From Dendrocalamus latiflorus (lineage: Eukaryota > Streptophyta > Magnoliopsida > Poales > Poaceae), in the NCBI GenBank assembly GCA_017311315.1, contig CM029631.1:4433360-4497359 (forward strand): 64,000 bases of DNA. The letters are read 5' to 3'. Below are positions 35,792 through 47,512 of the stretch, piece after piece (position 1 is the stretch's first letter; each line of letters opens with the position of its first letter). The notes beneath the pieces were generated by a model. That model was not told where the DNA came from, ran no database searches, and saw nothing but the letters and a program-made list of their open reading frames with translations. A program made the translations under genes and the position numbers.

Positions 35792-38700
35792 CTCAGAATT
35801 CAATGGCCAGATATGCTTGGTCAATGCTTTATTCATCTGGAACATATCGATGGAATTGACATTGAAGATTTTCTTCAATCTATCATCACATAAAATCTTC
35901 CTCTTATTGTTTTGGTCTTGCAAATTATTTTCTCGGATATATGCCCAAAGCTTCTTGACAACCTGAAAGTATATAAGCACAACATGAAAGAAGATAAGAC
36001 AAACTTCATGATACATCCTTTTTGTGATCAACTAGTCTATCATTCATCTGATGAGAGATTTAGAAATGACCGTAATTAGGAAGTGGTGTTACCTCTGTCC
36101 TGGCTAACTCGGAGGCACCAACAAACTCTTGAAGTGTCGGGGAAAGGCTGCATAATTTGGTAAAGCCACCACCCCTTCTCTTCCCATCGGTATTAGCTTT
36201 ATCAGATCTACCAACATTGATAAAATAATAAGCCTGTTGAGTATGATGTGACCATTCAAAAAGAACAAGCATTATCAATAAGAGAAGTTGTGCATATGGT
36301 AACAGAGCTATTAAACCTGTTCAATAGCTCAAACATGCCTCAACAAAAATATGCATAAATGTCATTTGCTGCTCAATCTCATGAGTCACGCAGGACTACA
36401 GTTTCAAAGTAACTACAAGCACAACAGAAAGGATAATAGCATGTGCTAACTGTCAGCAACACTTTCAGAAAGAAAGGCCCAAGAACAGTTCCTCTATAAT
36501 AAACCCAATAGTATTAGAACTACAAAAATCTGCCAGGGAGTAATAGTACCAAGTGATTACAGCTATCATCTTCCCACATATATAAGCTCTGCTGCACCAG
36601 TATTCCATTATTGTCTCGAGTTGTCCACAATATTTCATTCTAATTGGAATAACAGAACTACCAAACCTGAGTGTAGCCTTTAATTTATCATAGTAAAACC
36701 ATGTTCTCACAGGAACCAAAGTGAATGGTCCATAACTCTTTAACATCTTTCCAGACATCCAATTAAGTGAGCAACAGCACAATCCAAGAAACTAATTTTC
36801 ACTTCTTGAATTATTATCAAAGCACTGAAATTGACATAGAAATACCCAACTTACTAACTCAAAACTTGAGCAGTAATACACCCTGATTATTCTAAGACAA
36901 AATATAACCAACAAACAGGAAAAAAGAAAAGTACATTAAAAGTTAAATCCCCCAAATGTACAACAACGCTTAATACATCCAGGAATTTTCCTATACCTAC
37001 ACAAATGTAAGTGGCCTATCACCACCGCAACTGATCAACGGAGTACCAAATATAGAACATGCAGACACATGATAACAGAATCCGCGTTCCGGCGAAGCAA
37101 CTCCAGCAAACTTCACTCGGCCTCCGGGGTGAGGTCGCCCCCACAAACACCCGCTTCGATGGGAGCTAAGTGGCGCCTTTTTTGCACCATCAAGTCTTGG
37201 CTTCGGTGTCCACCCTAGGGTTGAAGGAGGGAGCTCTGCTGGAAGGGGGCTTGTTTCGTGGGGAGGTGGTATCGCGGAGTTCAGGGTGGTTGTTTCGCCT
37301 ACCGTGTGTACCCTTCAGTGCAGGCTTCACGTGCCGACCCCGATCTGGCGCGTGAGGTCCTGGTTGCCGAAAACTATGATGATTGCCTCGGGGCCCGGGA
37401 GCTTTATGCACAAGTAATTGTGATACGGGATCGCACCGAAGGCGTTGAGGGTGGCTCTCCCCAAGATGGCGTTACATGGATACTGGAGGTCCACCACATC
37501 AAAGTTGACAACTTCCCGCCTGCTTTGCGCTCCTTGGCTGAAAGCTACCTCGAGAGCTATTTGGCCCAATGCGTGGACCGGTTGTCCGCCGAAGCCATGC
37601 AGGGGTATGCCTGGTGGCTCCAATCTACTTCGAGGATGTCCATCTGGTCGAAAGCGTTGGCTAACAGGAGGTCCGTGGAGTTGCCTCTGTCCACTAGGAC
37701 CCGCCTAACATTACATCCTCGATGCTAGTCTCCATCACCAGGGGATCTTGGTGGGGGAAGTCCACCGCCGACGCGTCATCCGCCTTGAAGGTGATGTCGG
37801 CGCGTGCCCATTCCAGGACCATGTGCACGGGGTAGGCGGCGACGTGGTGGATCCTGCACGCGTAGGCCCTATGCTGTCTCTCAAAGGGGAACTCAAGGGA
37901 CGATCCGCCCGTGATGGCATTAATCATCCTACGGGGGCCGACCTCAGGGCCCTAGATTCGCAAGACGGCCGATGGGGGTTGGATGAGTGGTACCTCCGGG
38001 GACTTTTGTACGTGCACCACTACCGGCGCCCTTGTTTCCTGGGCGTGCTCTCTGGCTACGCTTTCCCGGAGTGCACGATGGTGGGGCAATCACAAGTGAG
38101 ATGGTCTCCTCGGCCGTGCAACTCACACCATGGTCCTTGTTGTCGGGAGTCCTCCCGACCATGCCCCCTTCGGCCAGGGGTGGTACTCTCCTCTGTTCCT
38201 TTGATGCCCTTACCTGAGTCTACAATTATAGACCGTCTTTTCCTTTGCGATAGCCCTCTCGGGCAAGCCATGTGGCCTCACGATAATTGGCCTCCTGGTA
38301 CAATGAGCTGACTAGGACAGTGTGGGACCACTCCCCCAACAATCACACCACCAGGATGAACCAGCCGCCATTTTCCCCACGACATCGCAGCTTGACAGAA
38401 GTAACCTAAACACGGCAAGGGATGCAACCCCAGAACCCTCCAAGAAAGTGGAACGCGGAGCGAAATCCTCACTACTGTTCGCGTAAAAAAAATCACATGC
38501 CAAATGCACAGACTCGCTACATTTCCTGGCAAATCGGCGAAACAACGCATCCAAACAACCCTAGAGGAAGCAGCAAATGCAGCGAGAGGTAAGTAGAGCA
38601 AAAGCCCCTCACCGCCGCTTCTTCCGGCCGCTGTTACTATTTCCATCCTCCTCGTCCTCGTCTTCCTCTTCCTCATCCTCCTCGCCCTCCTCCTCCTCCT

Positions 38701-38992
38701 CCGCCTCCCCCTCGCCCTCCTCCCCGCCACTACCCTCTCCTCCCCCCGCCTCCGCCCCCTCCTCCGTCCCCTCCGGCTCCGGCTCCGGCTCCTCCTCCTG
38801 CGGCTCGGCCTTGGCGGCGACCTCGGAGAGGAAGAGGTCGACCTGCTCGCGGATGAAGAGCTTCTTGTGGGAGAGGTCGACGCCGAAGTCCTCCTCGAGG
38901 CGGCGGCGCAGGGCGGCGGTGGTCGTGGTGGTGAGGTCCGACGACCGCAGCACCTCCCGCAGCCGCTCTACCAGCTCCGAGTCCGACGCCAT
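32087..38992 (-). CDS. DEK-C and double SWIB domain nuclear protein
   Basis: Minus-strand exons 38992-38613, 36207-36093, 35962-35791, 33887-33825, 33747-33584 and 32212-32087 join into an intact 339-aa frame. Residues 1-60 are a DEK C-terminal-type helical domain (VERLREVLRSSDL, LEEDFGVDLSHKKLFIREQVDLFL). Residues 70-118 are almost entirely Glu, Asp, Gly and Pro, followed by a GRKKRRSDK basic patch. SWIB/MDM2 domain 1 is about 141-218 (CSLSPTLQEFVG, VVKKLWAYIRENNLQ, KRKILCDDRLKKIF) and domain 2 about 257-335 (LQLSDDLVKFIG, VVKRMWDYIKENNLQ, RRKIICDEKLKDLF). Relatives include yeast UAF30 and plant SWIB proteins tied to chromatin and rDNA transcription; the plant role here is inferred. Introns hold a gypsy fragment, a MITE and a microsatellite. 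Confidence 0.95.
33991..34167. mobile_element. Small MITE in a SWIB intron
   Basis: 177 bp with inverted ends: GTTCTTTTCAGCTTATGGC on the left pairs with a right end that reads GTTCTTTTCAGCTATG in reverse complement. It lies in the intron between exons 3 and 4 of the SWIB gene. The flanking bases do not give a clean target duplication. Confidence 0.8.
35697..35789. repeat. Compound (GT)n(GA)n microsatellite touching a splice donor
   Basis: A GT run (about 35697-35750) is followed by a GA run (about 35750-35789). On the gene's strand the exon ending at 35791 is followed directly by GTCTCTCT, so the CT run supplies the intron's donor sequence. Confidence 0.95.
37090..38320 (-). mobile_element. 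Ty3/gypsy fragment (gag end and protease) in SWIB intron 1
   Basis: Minus-strand frames in order give a zinc-knuckle-like CELHGRGDHLTCDCP (near 38125), ITGGSSLEFPFERQ (near 37910), and a pepsin-like protease region ending FDVVDLQYPCNAILGR (near 37440-37510) and YLCIKLPGP. The active-site triad at about 37695-37710 reads D-R-G rather than D-T/S-G. Stops and frameshifts break the reading frames. I see no LTRs or reverse transcriptase, so it is a truncated relic. Boundaries are approximate. Confidence 0.8.
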
Positions 38993-39905
38993 CGCCGCCC
39001 GGTCGGTTTGGGTCTCGCCTCTGTGGGAGCGTGGCCGTGGCGCACGGGTGGGGTGGAGGGGTTCCCTACTTCGCTTGGTTTGGTTTGGTTTGCTTGGGCT
39101 GAAATGTGTTTTTTTCTGGGGACGTCTGGGCCAAATACACCGTCACGTGTTTTGAGAGGCATTTGCCCTCTTTTCTTCGTTTTGCCATTGTGATGCGGCA
39201 AGCAACTTCTATCCGTTTGGTCTGCAACAATCTTGTATACACGACGCAGTTTGGCCTGGTGATGACCGTGATGTATATGAGGCGAAGAACATAGCAATAA
39301 CTTCCATAGAGGTGGTGTCCAGAGTGACGATTCAACCGAAGTCGACAATGACAATGGTCAGCGATGTAGTCAAAGCCTCCCGAATGACGGCAAAATTCCA
39401 TAAGCTGAGAACAGGCGAGGGAAGGCCACAAGTGACGAGATTGCACACTGGCAATGGCGGATTTCATCGCAACAGCAGAAATATTTGGGGTGGCGATGAA
39501 GTAAGCGATTGCAAGCATGAAGTGGAAACAATATGGTCGTATTTAGATATCACCACTATTTAAAAGAACCAGTTGATAATTTATATGTTTTATCTATATT
39601 TTCTCTCTCTTTATAGAAAAATTAGATCCTGCTATATGGGATCAAATCAGCATGGTATTTTCCTACTAAATCTGGACCGCCGGATATTCCGCGTGGAACC
39701 ATCCGGCAACTAGCCTCCTCCACAACGTGCCACCTCCCCACCTCATCCGCCGCTGCCTCCTCCCCATGATCTGCCATCCCCAACCCCCGCCGGTAGGGAG
39801 GCATGGGCTCCACCTCCTCTTCCCCGATCCCCCGCAAACCCTAGCCCCGCAAACCGTAGCGAGCGAGCGCGCGCGCCGGGACCGAAACACCCTACCTCCT
39901 CGACG
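38993..39905. other. Probable upstream region between two divergent starts
   Basis: 38993-39100 is GC-rich upstream sequence of the minus-strand SWIB gene; I see no TATA box. 39660-39905 is GC-rich upstream sequence of the broken plus-strand gene. No coding sequence is supported between them. Confidence 0.5.
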
Positions 39906-40445
39906 ATGGGCAGGAAGATGTCGTCGCACGGGGATCTCTCCTCCTTCCTCTTCTCTCCCCACACCGCCGTAGCCGCCCACACTACGGCCTCCCTCGCCCG
40001 CCTTGCCGCCACCCACGCCGACCTCATCCCTCCCAACCTCGCCTTCCCGCTCCTCCTCGCGCCCCCCTCCCCCCGTCTTGCCTCCTACCTCGTCAAGGCC
40101 ATCACCGCGCTCGCTTCTTGTGTCCTCCGCTCCGGCCCTGCCGGCTCACGCTTCCCGCCCCACGACCACCCCTTCGTCCAGGCGCTCGCGTCGGGGCCGA
40201 CGGCGCGTGCACGGAGCTAACGCAACAGGCGGCCAGGATGGTCGCCGAGGGGGTGGACGGGGTGGTGAGGTTCCTTAGGCAGCTCGTGATGTTTGCTGTG
40301 GTGAGGAAGGGGGACGCTGTGTTTGCGAGGGATTTGATCGCCGCACTAGCTGCCGCGACCGTTGCAGCTGCAAAGCTGGATTCTGCGGTCTAGGTGCTGA
40401 AATTGCTCGTCGAGAGCTTACTGCATTTTGGCCGCTGGGATGGTG
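39906..40445 (+). pseudogene. Broken gene for an alanine/leucine-rich helical protein
   Basis: The first frame starts MGRKMSSHGDLSSFLFSPH at 39906 and runs to about 40190. The plausible continuation (CTELTQQAARMVAEGVDGVVRFLRQLVMFAVVRKGD) is in another frame, so there is one indel near 40190. An in-frame TAG follows at 40391-40393, and the next codons still look coding up to a GT donor at about 40447. The product would be helical, possibly of the armadillo-repeat type, but I do not recognise the family. High GC in the first exon fits a normal grass gene. Later exons were not found. Confidence 0.55.
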
Positions 40446-41349
40446 AGGTATGTATCGTGGTCTCATTTCACTCATGTATGGTACTATTGATGCTTAGGGT
40501 GATGCAACAGTTGGCAATGCTCTCGTCGATGTGCATTTTGTTGCGTTTGAGCAACCCTGACGATGGTGGTTGTGGTATGCAAGGAATTATGAGGGTGATT
40601 GGTTCCTGTTTCCATGGATGTTAATGTTATTGTTTGGATTAGTAGATAGAGCACATTTCAGGGGGAAAACATGGAAGTTTATGTATCTCATAGTGCATAA
40701 TTGGGAATGTATTTGGTAGTGTATTATGTAATTGTCAAAGCCTCAAAGGGGAATTAGCTTACTCTGAGCTTACTTGTGCCTGCTTTTGTTCAAGAAGTGA
40801 GGCTCTGGCTTAGTTCCGTGGAGTGCTTGGTGGATGCTTATGTGGTATTATTGAGGAAGTTGGCTCATGCTCGAATGGTACTGCTCTCTGCCAATTGCTT
40901 AGTTTTTGAAAAGAAATGTATTCCTAGCTGATTGATATTTTAAGATGTTAGATATTCAGGTAATTCATATTCTAGGCTATTCTTCTTAAGATAGCACCGA
41001 ACAGTTTACTTGTGCTCTCTTTATAGAGCTTTGTCTTCTAGGACCTAGGAGTTATTTAAATGGATGGAGTACATGAATTCGTGTTTCTTTAGGTGAAGTA
41101 AATAAATTAGAATGATTAAGCGTGATTGTATGAGGATAATAGGCATTAATGTCTTCATACTACATAAGTTATGAGGATATCTAGATCTGACCGAATTGAG
41201 TAGATATTTGATTCGAATTCGTATCCGACATTTGTCCGATTTGTATTCATAGCTGACGTTTGTTCGATTCGTATTCGAATTCGAAGAAAAAAATATATGT
41301 GAATATGATTTGAGCACTATTCGATCCATTTTCACCCTATCCTCGACAA
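40446..41349. other. Intergenic, nothing recognised
   Basis: AT-rich sequence with no supported exon. 41180-41300 repeats ATTCGTATTCG-like words irregularly. Confidence 0.45.
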
Positions 41350-41550
41350 TACATGGTCCTCTCCACTCTCCACCAATCCCGTCCTATCCTCGATTCCCCA
41401 CAACGCCATTACCACAAATCCACAATGATCACTAAGGTTTCGTGCTCCTCACAAGACCCTCCTCCTCCCCCTCCGATGCGTTGGTGGGAGCATTTCGTCT
41501 CCTCATCTCCGCCACCTTGCCCGCCCCCACCCGACATCCTCCGTTCGCGG
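41350..41550 (+). pseudogene. Partial duplicate of the MAPKKK 5' end
   Basis: This stretch aligns with 49165-49335, the 5' UTR and first codons of the MAPKKK gene. Shared landmarks are CGCCATTACCAC, TGATCACTA, GGTTTCGTGCTCC and the start context GATGCGTTGGTGG. The copy encodes MRWWEHFVSS and then hits a stop within 25 codons. No kinase sequence follows, so it is a truncated promoter-proximal copy. Confidence 0.75.
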
Positions 41551-42954
41551 TGAACTGGTGACCACTAACTAGACATAGGTATACGCAAATCCTATATACC
41601 TATATAATTAGTCCACATTAGCTGAATTTCCTATCTTCTGATGAAACCACATCATCTCCACTGTTTTTAGCCTTCAGATGAAAATTGACTAGTCCGTACG
41701 GTTGTTTGATGCTAATTATAGGATCCAGGTCAGCCCAACCCGTAAGGTCAGCCGAGAAGGTCGCCCGCAAGGTTACCCAAAAGAGGCCACCAGCCCAAAA
41801 TCCCAGTTCGTGGCCTTCGCCAGATGGGGGCGTCGAGACGCACTGTTGGCCTCCTCCGGGCAACATGACGTCACGGATCCTCCAACACCGTTCGCCTCCT
41901 CCGCGCTTTTCGTCTCCTCCGTGCGGCACATTTACCTACAGCTACGGGAAACGGACACTGGCATTCGAGAAGTTGCACATGGCTTTAAACAGGGTGCTCC
42001 TCCTCCATCGGCCTCTACCATAACTGAGCACTCTGAGGCTCTGAGCTACGGCGACGGTGGATTCTGACGCCGGTAACTTCCATCTGTGCAGTTAAGCTCA
42101 AGCGCCACCAGAGCCTAAGCATCCATCCATCTCTCTCTTTGAGCTTCTTGGCTCTCTGTGTGTGCACCACTTCTCTGTCTCTGTGAGTCTGTCTCTCTCT
42201 CCGTGTGTGCCCACAACTTCTTGGGCATGGATGCTTGCGGCTCTCTCTCAGTTTTTTTGTAGATCTGATTTTTTTTCTTTTGTTTGCAGTAATTTGAGGG
42301 TAAGGAGTTCAACGCAGTTAGCCCTATTTAGTTCAATTTTGGGTACAAATTTTCCTATTGCTTTCTCGGCTAATATTCTTTTCACCACTTGTTACTATCT
42401 GGAAGTATATTTAGATGGTCCATTGGTCCTCATTATCAATTCCCTCCAATTTGTTTGCAAGACTGTCTAATTTTCTTCTAGGTTTCAGAAATTTGAAGCG
42501 ATTACTATGGATAGGGCTGGTCGATTCCGAGTTTCCGACGTCCGCGACTTCTTCTAGCGAACCTGAACATCCGGCCATTAACTTTGTTGCTGTTCCCGTT
42601 CCTGCAGAACCATCCACCCAAATCGGGTACATGCATATACTTCACCATTCGATTACCCATCTCATTTTAATTTTCTCTGCTTCAAATATGTAAAATCTGA
42701 TTCTTATATGGATTAAATGACCGAATGTTTGCTTCAATTAAAACATTTTTTTTTGTTATTCTAGCAACAATGCCAAATCCTGCAGCCCTATAATCCGTAT
42801 CATGACACTTGCAGCAGTGTGGAGTTCTTTGGCTACTTGCATTTTTACCACTTTCATTTGTCACATCTACCCCCCTGATCAACCATACTATGAGCCCATG
42901 GCACATTGATCGGGCATATTTGAGGAAGGAGGAAGACACAGAGGTATCCCATCA

Positions 42955-43126
42955 TGTTAAATTGTTGGTTTGATCTCCATATTTGATGGGTAAGTTAATT
43001 GTGCTGATACATACAATTCCAAGTTAAAAAGATTTTTAGTGTTAAATTGTTGGTTTGATCTCCATATTTGATGGGTATGTTAATTGTGCTGATTCATACA
43101 ATTCCAAGTTAAAAAGATTTAGTGTA
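42955..43126. repeat. 86-bp tandem duplication
   Basis: Two copies start at 42955 and 43041 and contain TTGGTTTGATCTCCATATTT. They differ at only a few positions. Confidence 0.93.
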
Positions 43127-43204
43127 GTCAGCATCATGCCACCAAGGCACAAATAAGAAAGTCCACCCACTGTTTAGTTAAAATTGCAGAAGGAGCAAGT
43201 TTAG

Positions 43205-43537
43205 TATGTGTTTGGTTCATGGGATCATGGGGGATGGGATGGGGCGGTCCTCATTCCAGAGCTGTTTGGTTCAGAGTCAGGTGGGATGGGGGATATCCCT
43301 CTAGGGAATATTCTGTGGATATGCTCTCAAATTGGGGATGCTCCTATCCCCCAAAAATGAGGGGATGGTGAGGGATGAAGTGGGACGAGTGGCTGACAGG
43401 TAGACCCCGCATGTCAGATTGTCATCCTAAACCTTTTGTCCCTAAACCAAACAGAAAACAGGGACCGTCCCGTCCCGTTCCTAAAAAATGGGTTGGATCC
43501 ATCCCGTCCCACCATGACTCTGAACCAAACACACCCC
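43205..43537. mobile_element. MITE with TGTGTTTGGTTC ends
   Basis: The left end TGTGTTTGGTTC pairs with the right end GAACCAAACACA over about 330 bp. The interior is rich in GGGATGG and its complement, and an internal copy of CTGTTTGGTTCAGAG lies near 43260. Superfamily and target duplication are not resolved. Confidence 0.7.
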
Positions 43538-45290
43538 TAGTGATTTCGCTACAGCTTCAAAGATGGAAAAAATGTGCATGAACCATGAAGTGAAATTGAA
43601 TTGGTTGTAGTTTCTACGATAGAACTGCACACAGTTTTCATTTGTGGAGCAGGATGAGATAAACGCATAGCTGGAAGAACTTGAGCAGGAAGAGCTTGTC
43701 GAAGATTGCCTGAACCACCGCAGAGGACATCTGTGGAACAATCACCAGCAGCTACTATGTTTTACCAACCATCCAATTATTTGACTCAACTCTGACAAAA
43801 ACTTCAAACAAAGATGGAACTCTTAGGTATAAACTGCGGTTAGGAGAGATTGTCGACATCAGAATCTCTGAATTTCATAGGCATTGTAATGTGTACATGT
43901 ATAATATGTTGTAGATTCATGTTGTTGTAGAAGATCTCTTGCTTTTAATTTCTTGCATGCTGATAGTTTGCACTGTGTTTTGATCGTGTAGCCCTTCGAT
44001 CACATATAGACGGACCAAATCCGACTCAAGCTTTTGATCACGGAAGAGCTAGCGTTATGGCAAAACATAACAAATCAGCTAGACAAAGAGCAAATCACAT
44101 GATGGATCCAATGAATACCCTAATCCTGATCTGTATATCTTGTATCCCTTTTACCCATTCAATTTAATCTTTATATTTACTGCCTCCACTTTTACCCATC
44201 ATTTCTCGAGGTACTGTAGTACTTTGTCATCTCGAGAGCCGGTTTGCCGGCCAATGAAAAATATATACAAGGCAGCAAACCTTCTATGCTTCTTCGACCT
44301 TTTCATCTTCCTCAGTACGCTGTTAGTAGTTTTACAGCTCCTTTGTTTACCTCTGCTTTACTTTCTTCCGTGCTTCCACATTTTCTTTCTGATGGCATTC
44401 CCGTAATCCACAGCAACACGCGGGGTCTCATCTAGTTCTTAGCATCCACTAACTGCAACTAGCGCTCTAAAGCTCATTCCAGCTTGTGCCACGCCGCCTG
44501 AATTTAAGCGGTCCGTTGGATTACTCATGTACGCCTTTGATTTGCATCTGAGATCATCACTTTTAGCAATTAATCTCTATTTGTCTGCCCTCTCGGTAAG
44601 CCACGCCGTCAAAAATATCCTAACCCTCCATTTGCCCCCCCCCCCCCCCCCCCCAAAAAAAAAAATCCTACAGGATAGTTTCGTCCAATCCTCGCGTCGC
44701 CCCAGCCTCCATTACTTCTTCTCTGGCCGTTAACACCAGCAATTGCTCCACTGCGGCAACCGTCACCTGCGATGGTACCTAAGTGCACCACGGGTTTTAT
44801 TGCTTGAAGTTGTACCGCCATAGCACTCCTCTAGAGTCTAGTCCTCCCCTGTTATCCATTGCCTGCATCTCATATACTCCATTACTCCTGGCTATTACAC
44901 GTTACTTGCACTAACATTCCTATAATCAATCCCTCCATTCATTCTGCCATCAATCCAAATTCCAGCGTTACTATTCCTCTCATCTGCCCAATCAATTCTA
45001 ACTTCATTAGTCAGAGACGCATCTATATATAGGATCCCTATGTGTTCTGCCTCCTACCACTCCCGTTGTGTTCTGCAAACTTCACACTGCTCACCACGCA
45101 ACTAATGGTCGGATGGAACCGACAAGGAACAGGTTTTCACCCCTCAAACATTTATCCTCCAGTTCTCATTATGTCTTAATTGCTTGAGTTCTTTCCTTAT
45201 GTTTCTCAACAATGTAAAATCTTCTTTGTTTAACAATACTAGTAAGATGACCATGCATTACAATGGAATTTTAAAGAAGAGATAGAGATG

Positions 45291-47512
45291 AGCGACGTAC
45301 ATCAGCTTCCTCCATTCTTCAATTGGTGGATGGCCGCAGTGCTCTACAAGCCAATCATCGTACTCAAACTGCAAACAAAGCATGCTTATCAAGGAAAACA
45401 ACTATATCTACTGTGAAATGTCAATGTGCAAGACTTTCACAAGTCAGTAATTTTTTGTCAATTTCTTTTTGAAAATGAAACTTTGTAAGCTAACACTCTA
45501 ACAGACATCTCTTGGCTACCTGATAATTTGTAAAGTTGTGGGTGTATCTCTTAGGCCATCCACGAGCTTCCAATTCCGAGTAGAAGGCTTTCACATCTTC
45601 CGTTAGTTCATCTTTGGAAGGAAGCTTGATCCGTCCTGATAGAACACCAGCAACCTACTTGCTTTGGAGTTCAAACAGTGGAAAAGGAATAACCTGGATG
45701 AAATGGAGGCTAGCTGGTATTACATCCTATTGCATTCAAGTTCAGTTACAAGAGCATATAAACCGAAGGGCAGCAATTTGAACCCAAACTGACCTTCCAC
45801 GTCAATCCAATGAAGGACAGGTAAGGAGCCACTTTTGGAGGGAAAACATGCTTGTACGGTGGATCGACACAATTATCACCCAGAGTGATGGTGCTATCAT
45901 CGGAAGTCATACAGGTAGCTAGTCAATACACAAAGTAGGGAACATATGATTAGCTTCATTCAAAGTAGCAAAAATGCAAGCTTTGTGTAAGAAATGGGTT
46001 GCAGTGATACTGCAAGTCTCTATACCCAATACAGTGCATGATGACATTGGCTTTGATTGAGCAGCCGTCCTAAAACACCATGCTGCCATCTTCATGTGCA
46101 CGGTCAATCTGCAACTCGAACATTAGTTTTGCAGTAATACCAATTTGGTAGCCCTTTTCAATGGATAAAGCCACCATATCCCAATCACCAAGAAAAAAGG
46201 GTGTTTACCTTGGAGTGAAGCCACATATTATCGTAGCCAAACTGCCTTTTACAAGTGGAAGTAGGCGCTGATCTATTGACGATATGGACCAATTTCGCAA
46301 TGCTTGCAATGTCTCTTGAAATGTCAAATGCACTATTTGAGGCCCCGACTATAATCACAACCTACTAGTGCAACATATACTTCAAGGTGCTTAACATATA
46401 CTTCAAGATGCTAGTTAAGCACGGAGACACATATGGGGATGAAAAATCATGGTGAGAAACACACGCACTTGATCAAGGAATGGCTCTGGCACATAGTAAT
46501 TGTGGCTATGCATCTGCTTTCCAGGCCAAGCATCTACCCCTGTAAATGTTTGAAAAATATAGATTCAATAACAAATCCCAATCTATTCTTAGAATTTGAA
46601 GTGCCTGAAATAATTGAAGTTCACAATACTTCAAATAATACAAGTTCACAATACTCTCATGGATTCGATGATCCTAACATTTCAATTATAACATGGATGT
46701 TGTAAAGTAATAGATTGTGTACTTCCATCTAGAATTTATCCATGTTTACAGATTTGATGGCCAATCTCAATCTATTCTTATAATTCCAAGTGCCTAGAAA
46801 TAATTTTGAGTTCACAATACTTTTGTGGAGTTGACGATACTAACATTGTAATTATACACCGGATGCTGTAAAGTAATAGATTGTGTGCTTCCTTTCAAAA
46901 TTTATCCATGTTTAGGAGTTCAAATTAAATTTTGATGACTACAAGTTTGGTAATGCCAAGATTAATTACCTAGTATGGAGACGATGTGAGGCTCCGTGTA
47001 GGCATTGCAAACCACGACGACATCATACACCTCCTCCTCCTCCCCCTTCTCCTCACGCTTCACCTTCTCCCTGAGCTTCCTTGAAGTCACTACTCACCTC
47101 CACACCCGCCTCCCTCCAAATCCTAATGACCCCCGTCTCGAACTAGACAAGCTCGTGTAGGTCGAACCGTCGCACGAAGTTCTTGAGGTACCGGAGCACC
47201 TCCTCATGGCCAAGGAACCTACAGGGTCAACGGAGCCTGGTGCTGTGGTGGCAAAGGGGAAGTTGAGGAGGCCCATGATCTCGCAGGGGAGGTTGGTGCG
47301 CAGCGAAGCGTAGAGGCTAGAGTGGGTGGCAGCGGAGCTGAGTGGGTTGGTGGCTGCTGTGGCGGCAGGGGAGGCGTAGAGCCAGGTGCACCCCAAGGCG
47401 GTGGCGCACTTGAAGACGACAGGGCGTGGCCTTCACAGCGAAGCTCCCGTGTTGCCGCTAGGCCAACCGCAGTCGCGTCGACAACAGCGAGGCGGAGCGA
47501 GGGCGATGGCAT
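45291..47512 (-). pseudogene. Flavin monooxygenase (FMO GS-OX-like) pseudogene
   Basis: Minus-strand segments follow the order of plant FMO GS-OX-like proteins. About 47512-47000 has VGLAATRELRCEGHA, TWLYASPA, ATHSSLYASLRTNLP and VYDVVVVCNAYTEP; 46540-46470 has GVDAWPGKQMHSHNYYVPEPF. 46370-46210 has VVIIVGASNSAFDISRDIA (the NADPH-binding region) and YDNMWLHSK. 46110-46000 has HEDGSMVF, a stop, then KANVIMHCIGY. 45905-45785 has LGDNCVDPPYKHVFPP, and 45700-45300 has VIPFPLFELQSK, a stop, AGVLSGRIKLP and FEYDDWLVEHCG. The N-terminal FAD motif GxGxxG is lost, at least one frameshift lies near 47220 and at least two in-frame TAG codons are present. It cannot make a working oxidase. Confidence 0.88.

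Larger units (their letters stand above)
41551..45290. other. Intergenic with small repeats
   Basis: Holds the 86-bp duplication and the MITE listed separately, a C/A homopolymer tract at about 44634-44665 and CT-rich sequence at 42120-42250. 41690-42070 has overlapping open frames on both strands without a recognisable product. No gene is supported. Confidence 0.45.

Noticed and set aside
38577..39155. Serine-rich protein on the plus strand
   Set aside because: It is the antisense of the acidic region of the SWIB gene, whose exon is supported by domains and splice sites.
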